From positions 1 through 57,951 of the forward strand of contig NZ_QWKP01000212.1 of assembly GCF_003470205.1 (NCBI RefSeq): 57,951 bases of DNA. Direction: 5' to 3'. Made by a program: the position numbers and the translations under genes. The notes under the pieces were generated by a model that saw only the letters and a program-made list of their open reading frames with translations, was not told where the DNA came from and searched no databases. Position 1 is the first letter of the stretch, and each line of letters starts with the position of its first letter. Below, piece after piece: positions 8,246-17,629 of this stretch. This stretch comes from Cellulomonas rhizosphaerae. GTDB lineage: Bacteria > Actinomycetota > Actinomycetes > Actinomycetales > Cellulomonadaceae.

Positions 8246-9079
8246 TCAGTGCGGCAGGGAGTCGACGAACGCGAGCAGGTCGGCGTGCAGCCGGTCGCGC
8301 GCGGTGTCCGGCAGGCCGTGCGCGCCGTCGGCGTAGACGGTGAGCCGGGCGTCGGCGATGAGCGTGACGGAGCGCTCGCCGCCGACCGCGAAGGGCACGA
8401 CCTGGTCGTCGTCGCCGTGGATGACCAGCGTCGGGACGTCGATCGCGGCGAGGTCGGGGCGGAAGTCGGTGGCCGAGAACGCGGCGATGCACTCGTAGGC
8501 GGCGCGGTGCCCGCACGCCATGCTCTGCAGCCAGAACGCGTCGCGCACGCCCTGGGAGATGTCGTTGTTGCGGTTGTGCCCGAAGAACGGGCCGTCCGCG
8601 AGGTCGCGGTAGAGCTGGGAGCGGTCGGTCGCCTCGCCGGCGCGGATCTGGTCGAAGACCGCCAGGGGCAGGCCGCCGGGGTTGTCGTCGGCCGCGAGCA
8701 TGAGCGGTGGCACGGCCGAGACCAGGACGAGGCCCGCGACGCGGGCGGTGCCGTGCCGCCCGACGTAGTGGACGATCTCGCCGCCGCCCGTGGAGTGCCC
8801 GACGAGGGTCGCGTCTTGCAGGTCGAGGTGCTCGACGAGGCACGCGAGGTCGTCCGCGTAGGTGTCCATCTCGTTGCCGTGCCAGGTCTGGCTCGAGCGA
8901 CCGTGCCCGCGACGGTCGTGCGCGATCGCCCGGTGCCCGTGCTCGGCGAGGAACAGGGCGGCCGCCTCCCACGCGTCGGCGTTGAGCGGCCAGCCGTGGC
9001 TCAGGACGACGGGCGTGCCGTCGGTGCCCCAGTCCTTGTAGAAGATCTGCGCGCCGTCCTCGGTCGTCACGTGGGGCAT
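8246..9079 (-). CDS. Alpha/beta hydrolase, non-haem chloroperoxidase/arylesterase type
   Basis: 277 residues from ATG 9079, preceded by GGAGAGG. The N-terminus ([13 protein letters not shown]) and [12 protein letters not shown] are typical of cofactor-free chloroperoxidase-like esterases. The nucleophile elbow is GHSTGGG (Ser96), the acid lies near [10 protein letters not shown] and the His in YADGAHG. Some family members also show perhydrolase/haloperoxidase activity in vitro; the natural substrate is unknown. The frame is open well beyond 9079, but that extension is Arg/Ser-rich and antisense to the regulator gene end, so it is excluded. Confidence 0.88.
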   Translation of the reverse strand: MPHVTTEDGAQIFYKDWGTDGTPVVLSHGWPLNADAWEAAALFLAEHGHRAIAHDRRGHGRSSQTWHGNEMDTYADDLACLVEHLDLQDATLVGHSTGGGEIVHYVGRHGTARVAGLVLVSAVPPLMLAADDNPGGLPLAVFDQIRAGEATDRSQLYRDLADGPFFGHNRNNDISQGVRDAFWLQSMACGHRAAYECIAAFSATDFRPDLAAIDVPTLVIHGDDDQVVPFAVGGERSVTLIADARLTVYADGAHGLPDTARDRLHADLLAFVDSLPH

Positions 9080-9164
9080 CGTCGGGACCTCTCCGTCGTC
9101 GTTCGTCGGGGTTCCCCGAGCGTGTCCGCCGACGACGCACGGCCGCACCACGTGCGGCACGTAG

Positions 9165-11891
9165 TCAGGGCCGCGGCAGCACCTGGGCGAGCTGGCGGCG
9201 CGAGGTGACGCCGAGCTTCCGGAACACCTTGCGCAGGTGGTAGTCGACCGTGTTCGCGCTGATGAACAGTGCCGCCCCGATCTCGGCGTTGGTCTCGCCA
9301 GCTGCGGCCCGGCGCGCGATGGTCGCCTCACGGGGGGTCAGGTCGACGGAAGCGCCGTCGCCGCGGGGCGGGACGTGCTCGCCCGTGGCGGCGAGCTCGG
9401 TGGCGGCTCGTCGGGCGAATGCCGGGGCCTCGATCCGCTCGAACGCGGCCACGGCGACGCGAAGGTGCTCGCGCGCGTCGACCCGGCGCTTCTCGCGGCG
9501 CAGCCACTCGCCGTACACGAGGTGGGCGCGCGCCAGGTCCGCGGGGGTCGCCGACCGTCCGAGCCAGCCGATCGCGGCGAGGTACAGCGCCTCGGCCTCG
9601 TCGGGCGGGGCGAGCAGCGCGGCGCTGCGGGCCGCGAGGCCGCGGATCCACGGCGTGCCGCTCGCGCGCGCGAACGCGTCGAGCTGATCGGCAGTCTCCC
9701 GCGCGGCGGCGACGTGACCGCTGCGGACCGCGGCCTCCACGTAGTCGGGCAGCTGCCCGTAGGTGACCTGCAGGAACGGGCGCTCGATCATCGGCCGCAG
9801 TCGCTCGTACGCGTCCCGGTAGTGGCCCTCGGCGATGTCCCGCACGCTCAGCCCGGTCATCGCCACGGTCCACGCGCCGCCGAACCCCATCGGCACGAGG
9901 GCGTCGGCGATCGCCTGGATCTGCTCGCGCGGCGCGCCCGCCCAGGCGAGGTAGGCGACGTTGACGACCTGCTCGGCGGGATATCCCATCGCCCGGCGCA
10001 GCTCGCGGACCTGCTCGACGTACCGCCCGGCCGCTGCCGGGTCGCCGCGCACGAGCTCGACGAGGCTCAGCAGCCACAGCGACGCGTCGAGCATCTGCAG
10101 CGAGCCTGCCTCCCGCGCGACGCGGGCGGCCCGCTCGAGGTCGTCGATGCAGGACCTCTCGTCCCACAGCGCCATCGACAGCGCGATGCCGAAGTACCCG
10201 ACGTCGAGGAGCTCCGCGTCGGGGATCTCGGCGATCGTCGCGAGAGCGGCACGCATCGCGGGGACCGCCTGCTCGTAGGGCAGCAGGATGTGGGCACTCA
10301 GGCCGCGCAGGGCGGACGCGCGCGGCCCGGGTGCGACGTCCGCCCCGGCCGCGAGCCGGTGCCCCAGCTCGTCGAGGGTCACGCCCTGCATCAGCCACTC
10401 CGCGGGCAGGGCGACCTCGAACGCGCGGATGAGGGTGCGCTGCTCGCGCGCGGGGTCGACGCCGTGGAACGCGCCGGCGGCGCGCAGCAGGTTCGCGGTC
10501 CCCGCGACGATGCCGGCCGGGTCGGCCATGAACGTCGCGAGCAGCGCGCGCGTGGCGATGGCCCGGCCCCGTCCCACGCGGTCGAGCTGGTCGGGGTCGA
10601 GCCGGTCGAGCAGCGCGATGCTGTGGTGCGCGGCGCCCACGGCGGCGGCGGCCTCGGCGGCGTCGAGGAGCCGGGCGTCCCGGCCGGGACCGGGCGGGCT
10701 GAGCTCGGCGGCGCGTTCGAGCAGGCGCGCGCGTGAGGCCAGCCCGCCGCGCATCCCTGCGCGGTCGGCCGCCGCGCCCAGGCGTGCCGCGACCGCCTCG
10801 TCGGTCCCGACGACCGCCGCGGCCGCGTGCCACACCTCGAGCTCGTGCGCTCCCTCGGCGGCCGACGCCCCGGCCAGGGCCGCGTGGATCTCGCGCCGAC
10901 GCGGACCAGGCAGCGCCCCGTACACGGCCGCGCGGACGAGCGGGTGGCGGAACTCGATCGTCCGCCCGGCGACGACGAGCCCGGCGGTCTCGGCGGGTTC
11001 GCCCGCGTGTGCCGCGATGTCGAGCGCGGCACAGGCCTGTGCGACGAGGGACGGCTCGCCCGACGACTCCGCGGCGGCGACGGCGAGCCACGCGCGCGTC
11101 GGGCCGGGCAGCCCGCGGACCTGCGCGAGGTAGTGGGCCTCGAGCCGGGACCCGATCGGGACGGGGTAGGGCTCGGCGCCGACGACGCCGCCGGCGGCCA
11201 GCTCGGGGGACAGGTCGATCAGGGCCAGGGGGTTGCCGCCGGTGGCCGCCGCGATGCTGCTGGCCACGCGCGGGTCGACGACGCCGCCCTCGACCGAGCG
11301 GTCGGCGAGCGCGGCGGCCGCGACCGCGTCGAGTCCGGCGAGCTCGAGGTCGGGCAGCCCGGGGAGGTCGGCCGCGCCGCGCGCCGCGAGCAGGAGCGCG
11401 ACGCGCTCGGCCTGGAGCCGGCGGGCGACGAACGCCAGGACCTCGCGCGACTCGAGGTCGAGCCAGTGCGCGTCGTCGACCACGCAGACGAGCGTCTGGC
11501 GTCGGGCCGCTGCCGCGAGCAGCCCGAGCAGGCCGAGGCCGACGAGGAACCGGTCGGGTGGGTCGCCGTCGGAGGTGCCCGTCGCCACCGCGAGCGCGGC
11601 GCGCTGCCGGTCCGGGAGCGCCGCCTGCTCGTCGGCCAGCTGCAGGACCAGCCGGTGCACCCCCGCGAAGGCCATCGTCGACTCGGCCTCGTAGCCGTCG
11701 GAGCGCAGGATGCGGACGTCGGGCAGGTCGTGCGTCGCGGCGGCCAGCAGCGCCGACTTGCCCATGCCGGGGTCCCCGCGCACGAGCAGCGTCCCGCTCG
11801 TGCCGTTGCGGGCAGCCGTGATCGTCGCGCCGAGACGCCGCAGCTCGTCGGCGCGACCAAGGAGCGGGGCGGCCACGGTGGTGATGGCCAT
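9165..11891 (-). CDS. Large ATP-binding LuxR-family (LAL/MalT-like) regulator
   Basis: 908 residues. An N-terminal STAND/AAA-type NTPase has Walker A GDPGMGKS (39-46) and a Walker B-like [11 protein letters not shown] long helical, TPR-like middle follows. A C-terminal LuxR HTH ([20 protein letters not shown], then [16 protein letters not shown]) lies at about 850-905. Members bind ATP and an inducer, then activate nearby promoters. It sits immediately upstream of the two hydrolase genes on the same strand (85-base gap), which makes them candidate targets. Confidence 0.92.
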   Translation of the reverse strand: MAITTVAAPLLGRADELRRLGATITAARNGTSGTLLVRGDPGMGKSALLAAATHDLPDVRILRSDGYEAESTMAFAGVHRLVLQLADEQAALPDRQRAALAVATGTSDGDPPDRFLVGLGLLGLLAAAARRQTLVCVVDDAHWLDLESREVLAFVARRLQAERVALLLAARGAADLPGLPDLELAGLDAVAAAALADRSVEGGVVDPRVASSIAAATGGNPLALIDLSPELAAGGVVGAEPYPVPIGSRLEAHYLAQVRGLPGPTRAWLAVAAAESSGEPSLVAQACAALDIAAHAGEPAETAGLVVAGRTIEFRHPLVRAAVYGALPGPRRREIHAALAGASAAEGAHELEVWHAAAAVVGTDEAVAARLGAAADRAGMRGGLASRARLLERAAELSPPGPGRDARLLDAAEAAAAVGAAHHSIALLDRLDPDQLDRVGRGRAIATRALLATFMADPAGIVAGTANLLRAAGAFHGVDPAREQRTLIRAFEVALPAEWLMQGVTLDELGHRLAAGADVAPGPRASALRGLSAHILLPYEQAVPAMRAALATIAEIPDAELLDVGYFGIALSMALWDERSCIDDLERAARVAREAGSLQMLDASLWLLSLVELVRGDPAAAGRYVEQVRELRRAMGYPAEQVVNVAYLAWAGAPREQIQAIADALVPMGFGGAWTVAMTGLSVRDIAEGHYRDAYERLRPMIERPFLQVTYGQLPDYVEAAVRSGHVAAARETADQLDAFARASGTPWIRGLAARSAALLAPPDEAEALYLAAIGWLGRSATPADLARAHLVYGEWLRREKRRVDAREHLRVAVAAFERIEAPAFARRAATELAATGEHVPPRGDGASVDLTPREATIARRAAAGETNAEIGAALFISANTVDYHLRKVFRKLGVTSRRQLAQVLPRP

Positions 11892-11959
11892 ACCCTAGGG
11901 GCTGCGAGGTGCGTTTGTGCAGGTCCGGGCCGATTCGGGTCGTCGTCCTGCGGTCAGCC

Positions 11960-13291
11960 TCAGGCGGCTCGGTCTCGACGGCCGCGCCCGACGGATCGGC
12001 GCTCGCCTCCGAAGGAGAAGTAGCGGTGCAGCGCCTCGTCGAGCGCGCCGGCATCACGAGTCTCGACCGCGTCGACGAGCTGCTGAGCGAGGTCGAGCGT
12101 CATGTCGGAGGCGGCTTCGGGGTGTCGCACCGCGAAGAACCGCCCGCGGACGTGGATCGGCTCGAGGATCTGACCGTAGACGCCGCGTCCCAGCGCGGTG
12201 TCGAGGCGATGGAACAGGTCCCCGACGGCGAGCGTCGTAGCCATGCCGGGTGCAGCGGCCGTGACGTCGGCGAGCCCCTCGCGCAGCTGAGCGGCGAGGT
12301 GCTCGGGCCGGTCGCGGAGCGCGAGCTGGGCGACCGTTCGACGAAGGACGTGCGCGACGTCGGCGAGGTTGCGCAGGTCGGCCTCCTCGATCACCGCGAC
12401 CCGGGTGGGCCGACCTGGTTCGAGCTCGACGAGGGCCTGCCGCGAGAGCCGGCGAAGAGCGTCGCGGACCGGGGTCCGCGACACCCCGAGCCACGCGATC
12501 AGGTCCGCCTCGACCAGCGTCTCTCCGGGCAGCAGGGTCCCGTCGGCGATCGCCTCCCGGATCTGGGCCGTGGCTCGTCCGGCACAGGTGTCGCCCGTGA
12601 CCTCTGGCTCGAGCGGGCCCCCGTGATCCTGGACGCCGTCGACGAGACCCGGGATGTAGACGGCGGTGTGCTCGTGCCAGATGGTCATCAGCGCGTCCAC
12701 GTCGCCCGCGAGCAGCGCCTCGATCTCCGCGAGCTCGAAAGCGGCCTCGGTCGTCGGGTCGATCAGGTCCGCAATCTGCCAGTTGAACCGGCGGGCGTAC
12801 GGGCCGATCCAGCGGATCACGCGGTCGTACTCCGGATTGCCGAGGCGGTTGACGATCACCGCGTAGAAGTCCGTCCACACCCGGCAGCAGCGAACTGTCT
12901 GTCGTACGACGGCGTCCGACGTGAGCGCGGTGTCCCGATAGGCGACCAGGGCCGCACGGTCGGCGGCCGTCAGGCGTCCCACGGTCAGGCGCATGGCGTC
13001 GGCGACCAGGACGTAGAGGACGGTCGTCGCCTCACGCAGGCTGCGCTGGTCGATCGCCGACACGATCGTCGCGCGTCGAGGAAGGATCTCGACCATGTGG
13101 AAGGACGCCAGGCCGTTCAACGCCTCGCGCAGTGGCCCGCGAGAGAGGCCGAACTCGGCAGCGAGGACGTCGTCGTCCAAGCGGGTTCCCGCGGGGTAGG
13201 TGCCGTCGATGATCCGACTCAGCAGGGTCTGGTAGCAGACCTCGCGGACCGGCTCGGGGCGGGGTGGCGGGATGGCGGTGGGGATAGGCAT
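11960..13291 (-). CDS. Tandem GntR/FCD transcriptional regulator (two HTH-FCD units in one chain)
   Basis: 443 residues from ATG 13291 with a GAGG site. Residues about 13-75 are a GntR winged helix (LAAEFGLSRGPLREALNGL), followed by an FCD-like helical domain. A second winged helix appears at about 240-300 (LIAWLGVSRTPVRDALRRLS), followed by a second FCD-like domain. Usual GntR-FCD proteins are about 220-240 residues and act as dimers, so this chain looks like a covalent dimer. The halves differ considerably, so the duplication is old. Ligand and targets unknown; adjacent genes give no clear pathway. Confidence 0.85.
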   Translation of the reverse strand: MPIPTAIPPPRPEPVREVCYQTLLSRIIDGTYPAGTRLDDDVLAAEFGLSRGPLREALNGLASFHMVEILPRRATIVSAIDQRSLREATTVLYVLVADAMRLTVGRLTAADRAALVAYRDTALTSDAVVRQTVRCCRVWTDFYAVIVNRLGNPEYDRVIRWIGPYARRFNWQIADLIDPTTEAAFELAEIEALLAGDVDALMTIWHEHTAVYIPGLVDGVQDHGGPLEPEVTGDTCAGRATAQIREAIADGTLLPGETLVEADLIAWLGVSRTPVRDALRRLSRQALVELEPGRPTRVAVIEEADLRNLADVAHVLRRTVAQLALRDRPEHLAAQLREGLADVTAAAPGMATTLAVGDLFHRLDTALGRGVYGQILEPIHVRGRFFAVRHPEAASDMTLDLAQQLVDAVETRDAGALDEALHRYFSFGGERRSVGRGRRDRAA

Positions 13292-13371
13292 GGCGGACCT
13301 CGTGTGCTCGAGTCCCCTGCGTGCTCAGTGTCTCCCGTCGGCGAACCACCGATCCGGGACCATCGTCCTGA

Positions 13372-14049
13372 TCAGCCCTTCGCCCGGATCGCCTTCGCGG
13401 CGGCCAGGTCCTTGGCCGAGAACCCGTACCCACCCGCCGTGCGCGAGGTCGCTCCGAGGTACTTCCACGCGTACGCGTCGGTGACCTGCTCCGAGCGACT
13501 GCCCGCCAGCGCGGGATGGGCCGAGCCCACCGCGCGCCAGATCAGGGCGTGCGCGCTCTCGTGCAGGACCAGGTTGCGGATCGCGGTCCGCTTCCAGGTC
13601 GCCTTGCCGTCGTACGCGGCCGACTTCGTCAGCTGCAGGTCGTTGCTGCCGGCGACGTAGCAGCCGCCCGCCTGGAAGGCGGTCGCCGTGCTGACGCTCG
13701 CCCGGGTGCCGCACGCCTGCTTGTTCGTGTAGACGATCCGCAGCCCGTGCTGCGCGGCGACGGTGTCGGCGTAGTGGTTCGCCCGCGCGAGCGTCTTCGC
13801 GGGGACCCAGCCGGTCGAGGTCCTCGCCCAGCTGCCGCGGGTCGAGGTGACCACGACGCGGTCCATGCGCTTGAGCCGCTTCTTCACGGTCGACGACGTG
13901 GCGGGCCTCGCACGCGCGACTGTCGCGGTGACCACCACGCGGGTGGCTCCGTCGGCCGCCTGGGCCGGCGCCGCAGCCGCCAGCCCGGTGAGCACGAGAA
14001 CGGCCGCCAGGACGGCTGCGATGCGACGGCACTTCCGGCTGCTTTCCAT
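13372..14049 (-). CDS. Secreted protein with HExxH motif (putative metallopeptidase)
   Basis: 225 residues. A Sec signal peptide of about 32 residues ends at AQA. A basic, SH3-like stretch follows (VKKRLKRMDRVVVTSTRGSW, TGWVPAKTLAR), typical of wall-binding modules. The C-terminal half has LVLHESAHALIW: HESAH (163-167) fits the HExxH zinc signature, and EQVTDAYAW about 20 residues later could give the third ligand. Two Cys (ACGTR, GGCYV) could pair. Probably a small exported zinc protease or peptidase-like protein. Upstream DNA is AT-rich with GTGAAATAC repeated at 14072 and 14100. Confidence 0.7.
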   Translation of the reverse strand: MESSRKCRRIAAVLAAVLVLTGLAAAAPAQAADGATRVVVTATVARARPATSSTVKKRLKRMDRVVVTSTRGSWARTSTGWVPAKTLARANHYADTVAAQHGLRIVYTNKQACGTRASVSTATAFQAGGCYVAGSNDLQLTKSAAYDGKATWKRTAIRNLVLHESAHALIWRAVGSAHPALAGSRSEQVTDAYAWKYLGATSRTAGGYGFSAKDLAAAKAIRAKG

Positions 14050-14119
14050 AAAGAAAGCCTATTGAATTGGAGTGAAATACCGAGTTGCTTATCGCCCCGG
14101 TGAAATACACCTGTACATT

Positions 14120-14818
14120 TCAGCCATTGTTTCGCGACGTGTCCCGGCGCAGGTAGTTCCACGCGATGAACGCGCAGACGATCCCGTTGGCCAGCCCGAC
14201 GAGCACGTCGGTCAGCGAGTGCATGCCGCGGTAGAGCCGCGCCGACCCCATCGCGAGCGGGCAGAGCAGCAGCAGGACCGTCACGACGACCCGCAGGGCC
14301 CGGTTCTCGATCCGCTGCGCGACCAGCGCGAGCGTCACGTACAGCGCGGTCGAGGCGCCGGTGTGCCCGCTCGGGTAGCTCGAGGTGGGCGGCGCGTCGT
14401 CGAGGTGGTCGACGTCCGGGCGCTCGCGGCCCACGACGAGCGAGGACGTGAGGAACACCGCGGCCTGCAGCCCGATCGCCAGTCCCGGCACGAGCGCGAA
14501 CCACCACTGCTTCGTCCGCCAGAGCAGCAGGAGCATCACGACGATCGCGATCGCCACGACGATCGGGGTGTTGCCGATCTGGGAGATGACCGCCGTGATG
14601 TCGTTCAGGGCGGGCGTGCGGATCGAGACGAACCACTCGCTCACGCCCTTCTCGCCGGGCAGGTTGTCGAGCGGCCCGGTGATCAGGAACCCGAGGCCGA
14701 CGATGACGACCCACACCGCGGCTGCGGGGACGAGCGCCCGCAGCGCGATGTCACGCCAGAACTCGCGGGCCGGCGGGCGGCTGGTGTCCAGCTCGTAGCG
14801 GTGGACGAACGTGCTCAC
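14120..14818 (-). CDS. PAP2-family membrane phosphatase (second of pair)
   Basis: 232 residues, GTG start directly abutting the stop of the upstream PAP2 gene. Six or so membrane helices. The three PAP2 motifs are visible: VGRERPD, YPSGHTGAS and ARLYRGMHSLTD (Arg/His/Asp). The active site acts on lipid phosphates or diphosphates such as undecaprenyl diphosphate or phosphatidate. Translation is probably coupled to the gene upstream. Confidence 0.9.
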   Translation of the reverse strand: MSTFVHRYELDTSRPPAREFWRDIALRALVPAAAVWVVIVGLGFLITGPLDNLPGEKGVSEWFVSIRTPALNDITAVISQIGNTPIVVAIAIVVMLLLLWRTKQWWFALVPGLAIGLQAAVFLTSSLVVGRERPDVDHLDDAPPTSSYPSGHTGASTALYVTLALVAQRIENRALRVVVTVLLLLCPLAMGSARLYRGMHSLTDVLVGLANGIVCAFIAWNYLRRDTSRNNG

Positions 14819-15502
14819 TCAGACCTCCGGGTCGGGGGTGTCGTCGCGCAGCGCGGTCCAGCCGCGATACCCGATGTAGGACGCGCCCGAGACGGTCGCG
14901 CCGAGCAGGATGCCGCCGACGACGTCGGACGGGTAGTGCGCACCAAGCAGGACGCGGTCGGCGCCCGTGGCCAGCGTGAGGACGGCCGCCGTGGTCGTCA
15001 CGGCGACGCGGCCGCGCGCGCCGAGCATCGGCCACAGCAGCAGGGTCACGGTGGTGCCGGTCGCTGCGATCGCGAACGCGTGGCCCGAGGGGAAGCTCGT
15101 GCCACCGGCGTGGACCAACGCGTCCTCGACGACGGGGCGTGCGCGGCGGACCAGCTCCTTGGAGAAGTTGGCGATCAGCCAGGACGCCATGAGCGTCCCG
15201 AACCCCCACAGGGCGCGGCCCGGCTGGTGGTGGCGTCGCCAGACCCACAGGCACACGAGCGATCCGGCGAGGTAGACCCAGCGCGGCTGGAAGACCTCCT
15301 GCCACACGATCAGCGCATCGTGGAACGCGGGGTGCGCGCGGGTGAAGTCGGTCGCCTCGACGATCGCGTGCTGGTCCCAGCGGACGATCGGGCCGACGTC
15401 CGAGCGGACGACGTAGGCCAGTGCCGCGACCGGCAGGCCGACGCCGAGGGCCAGGCCGCCCGCGCGCAGCAGGGCGCGCCAGGGGATCCGGGCCGTTCGC
15501 AT
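14819..15502 (-). CDS. PAP2-family membrane phosphatase (first of pair)
   Basis: 227 residues. Multiple membrane helices and PAP2 motifs KELVRRARP, FPSGHAFA and ADRVLLGAHYPSD. Paralogue of the adjoining downstream gene with little close sequence similarity outside the motifs. Two such enzymes in one unit suggests recycling of lipid-phosphate carriers or lipid turnover; the substrate cannot be told from sequence. Confidence 0.9.
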   Translation of the reverse strand: MRTARIPWRALLRAGGLALGVGLPVAALAYVVRSDVGPIVRWDQHAIVEATDFTRAHPAFHDALIVWQEVFQPRWVYLAGSLVCLWVWRRHHQPGRALWGFGTLMASWLIANFSKELVRRARPVVEDALVHAGGTSFPSGHAFAIAATGTTVTLLLWPMLGARGRVAVTTTAAVLTLATGADRVLLGAHYPSDVVGGILLGATVSGASYIGYRGWTALRDDTPDPEV

Positions 15503-15546
15503 CCCCGGAGATTATGTGCGCGCGGGTCGGCGCGCGCGGCGAACGG

Positions 15547-16152
15547 TCAGCTCGCGCAGCTGGCGGGTGGCGTGTAGCCCGTCTCGGTCCAGTAGGTCAG
15601 CGGGTGGTCCGTCACCACGTCGACCGTCCGGGTGATCCCGAGCGTGTCGACGCGCAGCCGCACCGAGTCGGTGCTCTCGCCCGTCCCCGGGCCGAACGAC
15701 GCGCACCCCGGCGCCCACGAGTACCTGACGCCGAACTCCTCACCGGGCCCGACGGTGACCACGTCCGCGTCGGCGATCGAGGAGCCGCCGTGCGGTGGGA
15801 TGAGGCGGAGCTGGATGTCGTACGTGACGTACGCCTGGGCCTGGGGCGCCGCGCTGACGACGATCGTCGCCGGCCCGTCGTTGCGGAACGACCACTCGCC
15901 GTCGAGGCTGCCGTCCGCAGGGTCGACCACGACCTGCTCGTCGGGCCCGTAGACGAAGACGTCAGGCTTGGCGATCGCCTCGGGATCGGTCGCGGCCGTC
16001 GAGCCGTTCCCCAGTCGCGGCGTCAGCCCGACGACGAGCCAGGCCGTGACTCCGGCGACGGCGAGGACGGCGACCGTGGCGGCGGCAACCCAGCGGCCGC
16101 GGTGCCGTCGCCGTGGTGGCGCCGCGACCGGCGCGACGGCGGTGTCGATCAT
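15547..16152 (-). CDS. Single-pass membrane-anchored hypothetical protein
   Basis: About 201 residues from ATG 16152, nine bases after a GGGGGAAG site (a GTG nine bases upstream and an ATG at 16191 are alternatives). A basic cytosolic N-terminus (RRRHRGR) precedes one membrane helix (WVAAATVAVLAVAGVTAWLV). The remaining 150 residues are extracellular and beta-rich, with two Cys (GCASF and SCAS at the end) that may pair. No family recognised. Confidence 0.7.
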   Translation of the reverse strand: MIDTAVAPVAAPPRRRHRGRWVAAATVAVLAVAGVTAWLVVGLTPRLGNGSTAATDPEAIAKPDVFVYGPDEQVVVDPADGSLDGEWSFRNDGPATIVVSAAPQAQAYVTYDIQLRLIPPHGGSSIADADVVTVGPGEEFGVRYSWAPGCASFGPGTGESTDSVRLRVDTLGITRTVDVVTDHPLTYWTETGYTPPASCAS

Positions 16153-16249
16153 GGTCACGTTCTTCCCCCTGCTCCCGTGCCTGGTCGCCACGCTAGCGCC
16201 CGCGGGCTGCGCGGTCCCGAACTTCGCGACACGAGACGCGGCGTGGTGC

Positions 16250-16301
16250 TTGACGCGAAAGAGGTTACTGCGTAACTTCCGGCTCAGAGTTACCGCGTAA
16301 C
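16250..16301 (+). promoter_or_regulatory. padR promoter with two operator palindromes
   Basis: TTGACG at 16250 and TAACTT at 16273 are spaced by 17 bases and make a good promoter. Two near-identical palindromes overlap and follow it: GTTACTGCGTAAC (16264-16276) and GTTACCGCGTAAC (16289-16301), 25 bases apart. Such GTAAC-type dyads are a normal autoregulatory layout for PadR proteins, so repression by the next gene's product is likely. Confidence 0.75.
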
Positions 16302-16316
16302 CACACAGGGGGAACG

Positions 16317-16892
16317 ATGTCCGTCCGGCAGGGGATGCTCGCGCTGCTCGCGCAGGAGCCGATGCACGCGTACCAGCTGCGCCAGCAGTTCGAGGCCCGC
16401 ACGGGCGGGACCTGGCCGCTCAACATGGGCCAGGTCTCGACCACGCTCGACCGCCTGGTGCGCGACGGGCTCGTCGAGCCGGTCGACGGCACCGAGCCCC
16501 CGGCCTACGCACTCACCGATGCCGGCCGGGCCGCGATGCGCGAGTGGTGGTCGACGCCCGTCGTCCGCAGCGCCCCGCAGCGCGACGAGCTGAGCATCAA
16601 GCTCGCGCTCGCGGTCACGGCGCCCGACGTGGACGTCACGGCGATCGTCCAGGCGCAGCGCACGGAGACGATGCGCGCCCTGACCGACCTGACCCGCCTC
16701 AAGGCCGACCTGCCCGCGGCCGGCCCCGCGTCCGACGACCTCGCGTGGTCGCTCGTGCTCGACAACCTCGTGTTCGCCGCGGAGGCCGAGGTCCGCTGGC
16801 TCGACCACGTCGAGGCCCGCGTCGCGCGCGCCGCCACCCAGCCGATCCGTCCGGCCGTCGCCGCCGACGAGCCCACGCGGGTGACCCGATGA
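16317..16892 (+). CDS. PadR-family transcriptional repressor
   Basis: 191 residues from ATG 16317 after GGGGGAA. An N-terminal winged helix (ALLAQEPMHAYQLRQQFEAR, LNMGQVSTTLDRLVRDGL) is followed by the C-terminal PadR dimerisation helices. The stop overlaps the ABC ATPase start (ATGA), and two palindromes lie in its own promoter. The simplest model is an autoregulated repressor controlling the ABC exporter behind it, in the manner of LmrR/PadR efflux operons. Inducer unknown. Confidence 0.92.
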   Translation: MSVRQGMLALLAQEPMHAYQLRQQFEARTGGTWPLNMGQVSTTLDRLVRDGLVEPVDGTEPPAYALTDAGRAAMREWWSTPVVRSAPQRDELSIKLALAVTAPDVDVTAIVQAQRTETMRALTDLTRLKADLPAAGPASDDLAWSLVLDNLVFAAEAEVRWLDHVEARVARAATQPIRPAVAADEPTRVTR

Positions 16893-17629
16893 CCGGCCGC
16901 CAGCTCGGCCCGGTGCTGCTGACGGCTCGCGGCGTGACGCGCGTCCACGGCGAGGGTGCCACAGCCGTGCGGGCCCTCGACGGGGTCGACCTCGACATCC
17001 GGCTCGGCGAGCTCGTCGCGGTCATGGGCGCCTCGGGCTCGGGCAAGTCGACGCTGCTCAACATCGTCGGCGGCCTCGACACCCCGACGACGGGCTCGGT
17101 CACCCTCGCCGGCGACGAGCTCAGCGCGCTCGACGCGCGAGCCCGCGCCCGCCTGCGCCGCCGCGCGGTCGGCTACGTGTTCCAGGACTTCAACCTCATC
17201 CCCGCGCTCACCGCGGCGGAGAACGTCTCGCTGCCGCGCGAGCTCGACGGCATCGGCGGCCGCACCGCGCGCGCCGAGGCCCGCGCCGCGCTGCGCGAGG
17301 TCGGCGTGGACCACCTCGCCGACCGGTTCCCCGACGAGATGTCGGGCGGCCAGCAGCAGCGGGTCGCGATCGCCCGGGCCCTCGTCGGCCCGCGCCGCCT
17401 CGTCCTGGCCGACGAGCCCACGGGCGCGCTCGACTCCACCACGGGCGAGGACGTCATGCGGGTGCTGCGCGCCCGCATCGACGCGGGAGCGGCGGGCCTG
17501 CTCGTCACGCACGAGCCGCGGTTCGCCGCGTGGGCCGACCGGACCGTGTTCCTGCGGGACGGCGTGGTGGTGGACGGGACCGGCCGTCGCCTGGAGCCCT
17601 GGTCGTTGCAGGCCGCGGGTTCGATCTGA
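16889..17629 (+). CDS. ABC exporter ATPase (MacB/LolD type)
   Basis: 246 residues. Walker A GASGSGKST, Q-loop VFQDFNLIPALTA, signature SGGQQQ, Walker B LVLADEPTGALDS and switch His in LVTHEP. These are hallmarks of the LolD/FtsE/MacB subgroup that works with FtsX-type permeases. The ATG overlaps the padR stop, and its own stop TGA shares one base with the permease ATG, giving a tightly coupled three-gene operon. Confidence 0.93.
   Translation: MTGRQLGPVLLTARGVTRVHGEGATAVRALDGVDLDIRLGELVAVMGASGSGKSTLLNIVGGLDTPTTGSVTLAGDELSALDARARARLRRRAVGYVFQDFNLIPALTAAENVSLPRELDGIGGRTARAEARAALREVGVDHLADRFPDEMSGGQQQRVAIARALVGPRRLVLADEPTGALDSTTGEDVMRVLRARIDAGAAGLLVTHEPRFAAWADRTVFLRDGVVVDGTGRRLEPWSLQAAGSI

Noticed and set aside
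8246-9331. Long N-terminal extension of the second hydrolase
   Set aside because: The extra 84 residues are Arg/Ser-rich, antisense to the regulator gene end, and the ATG at 9079 has a good ribosome site.
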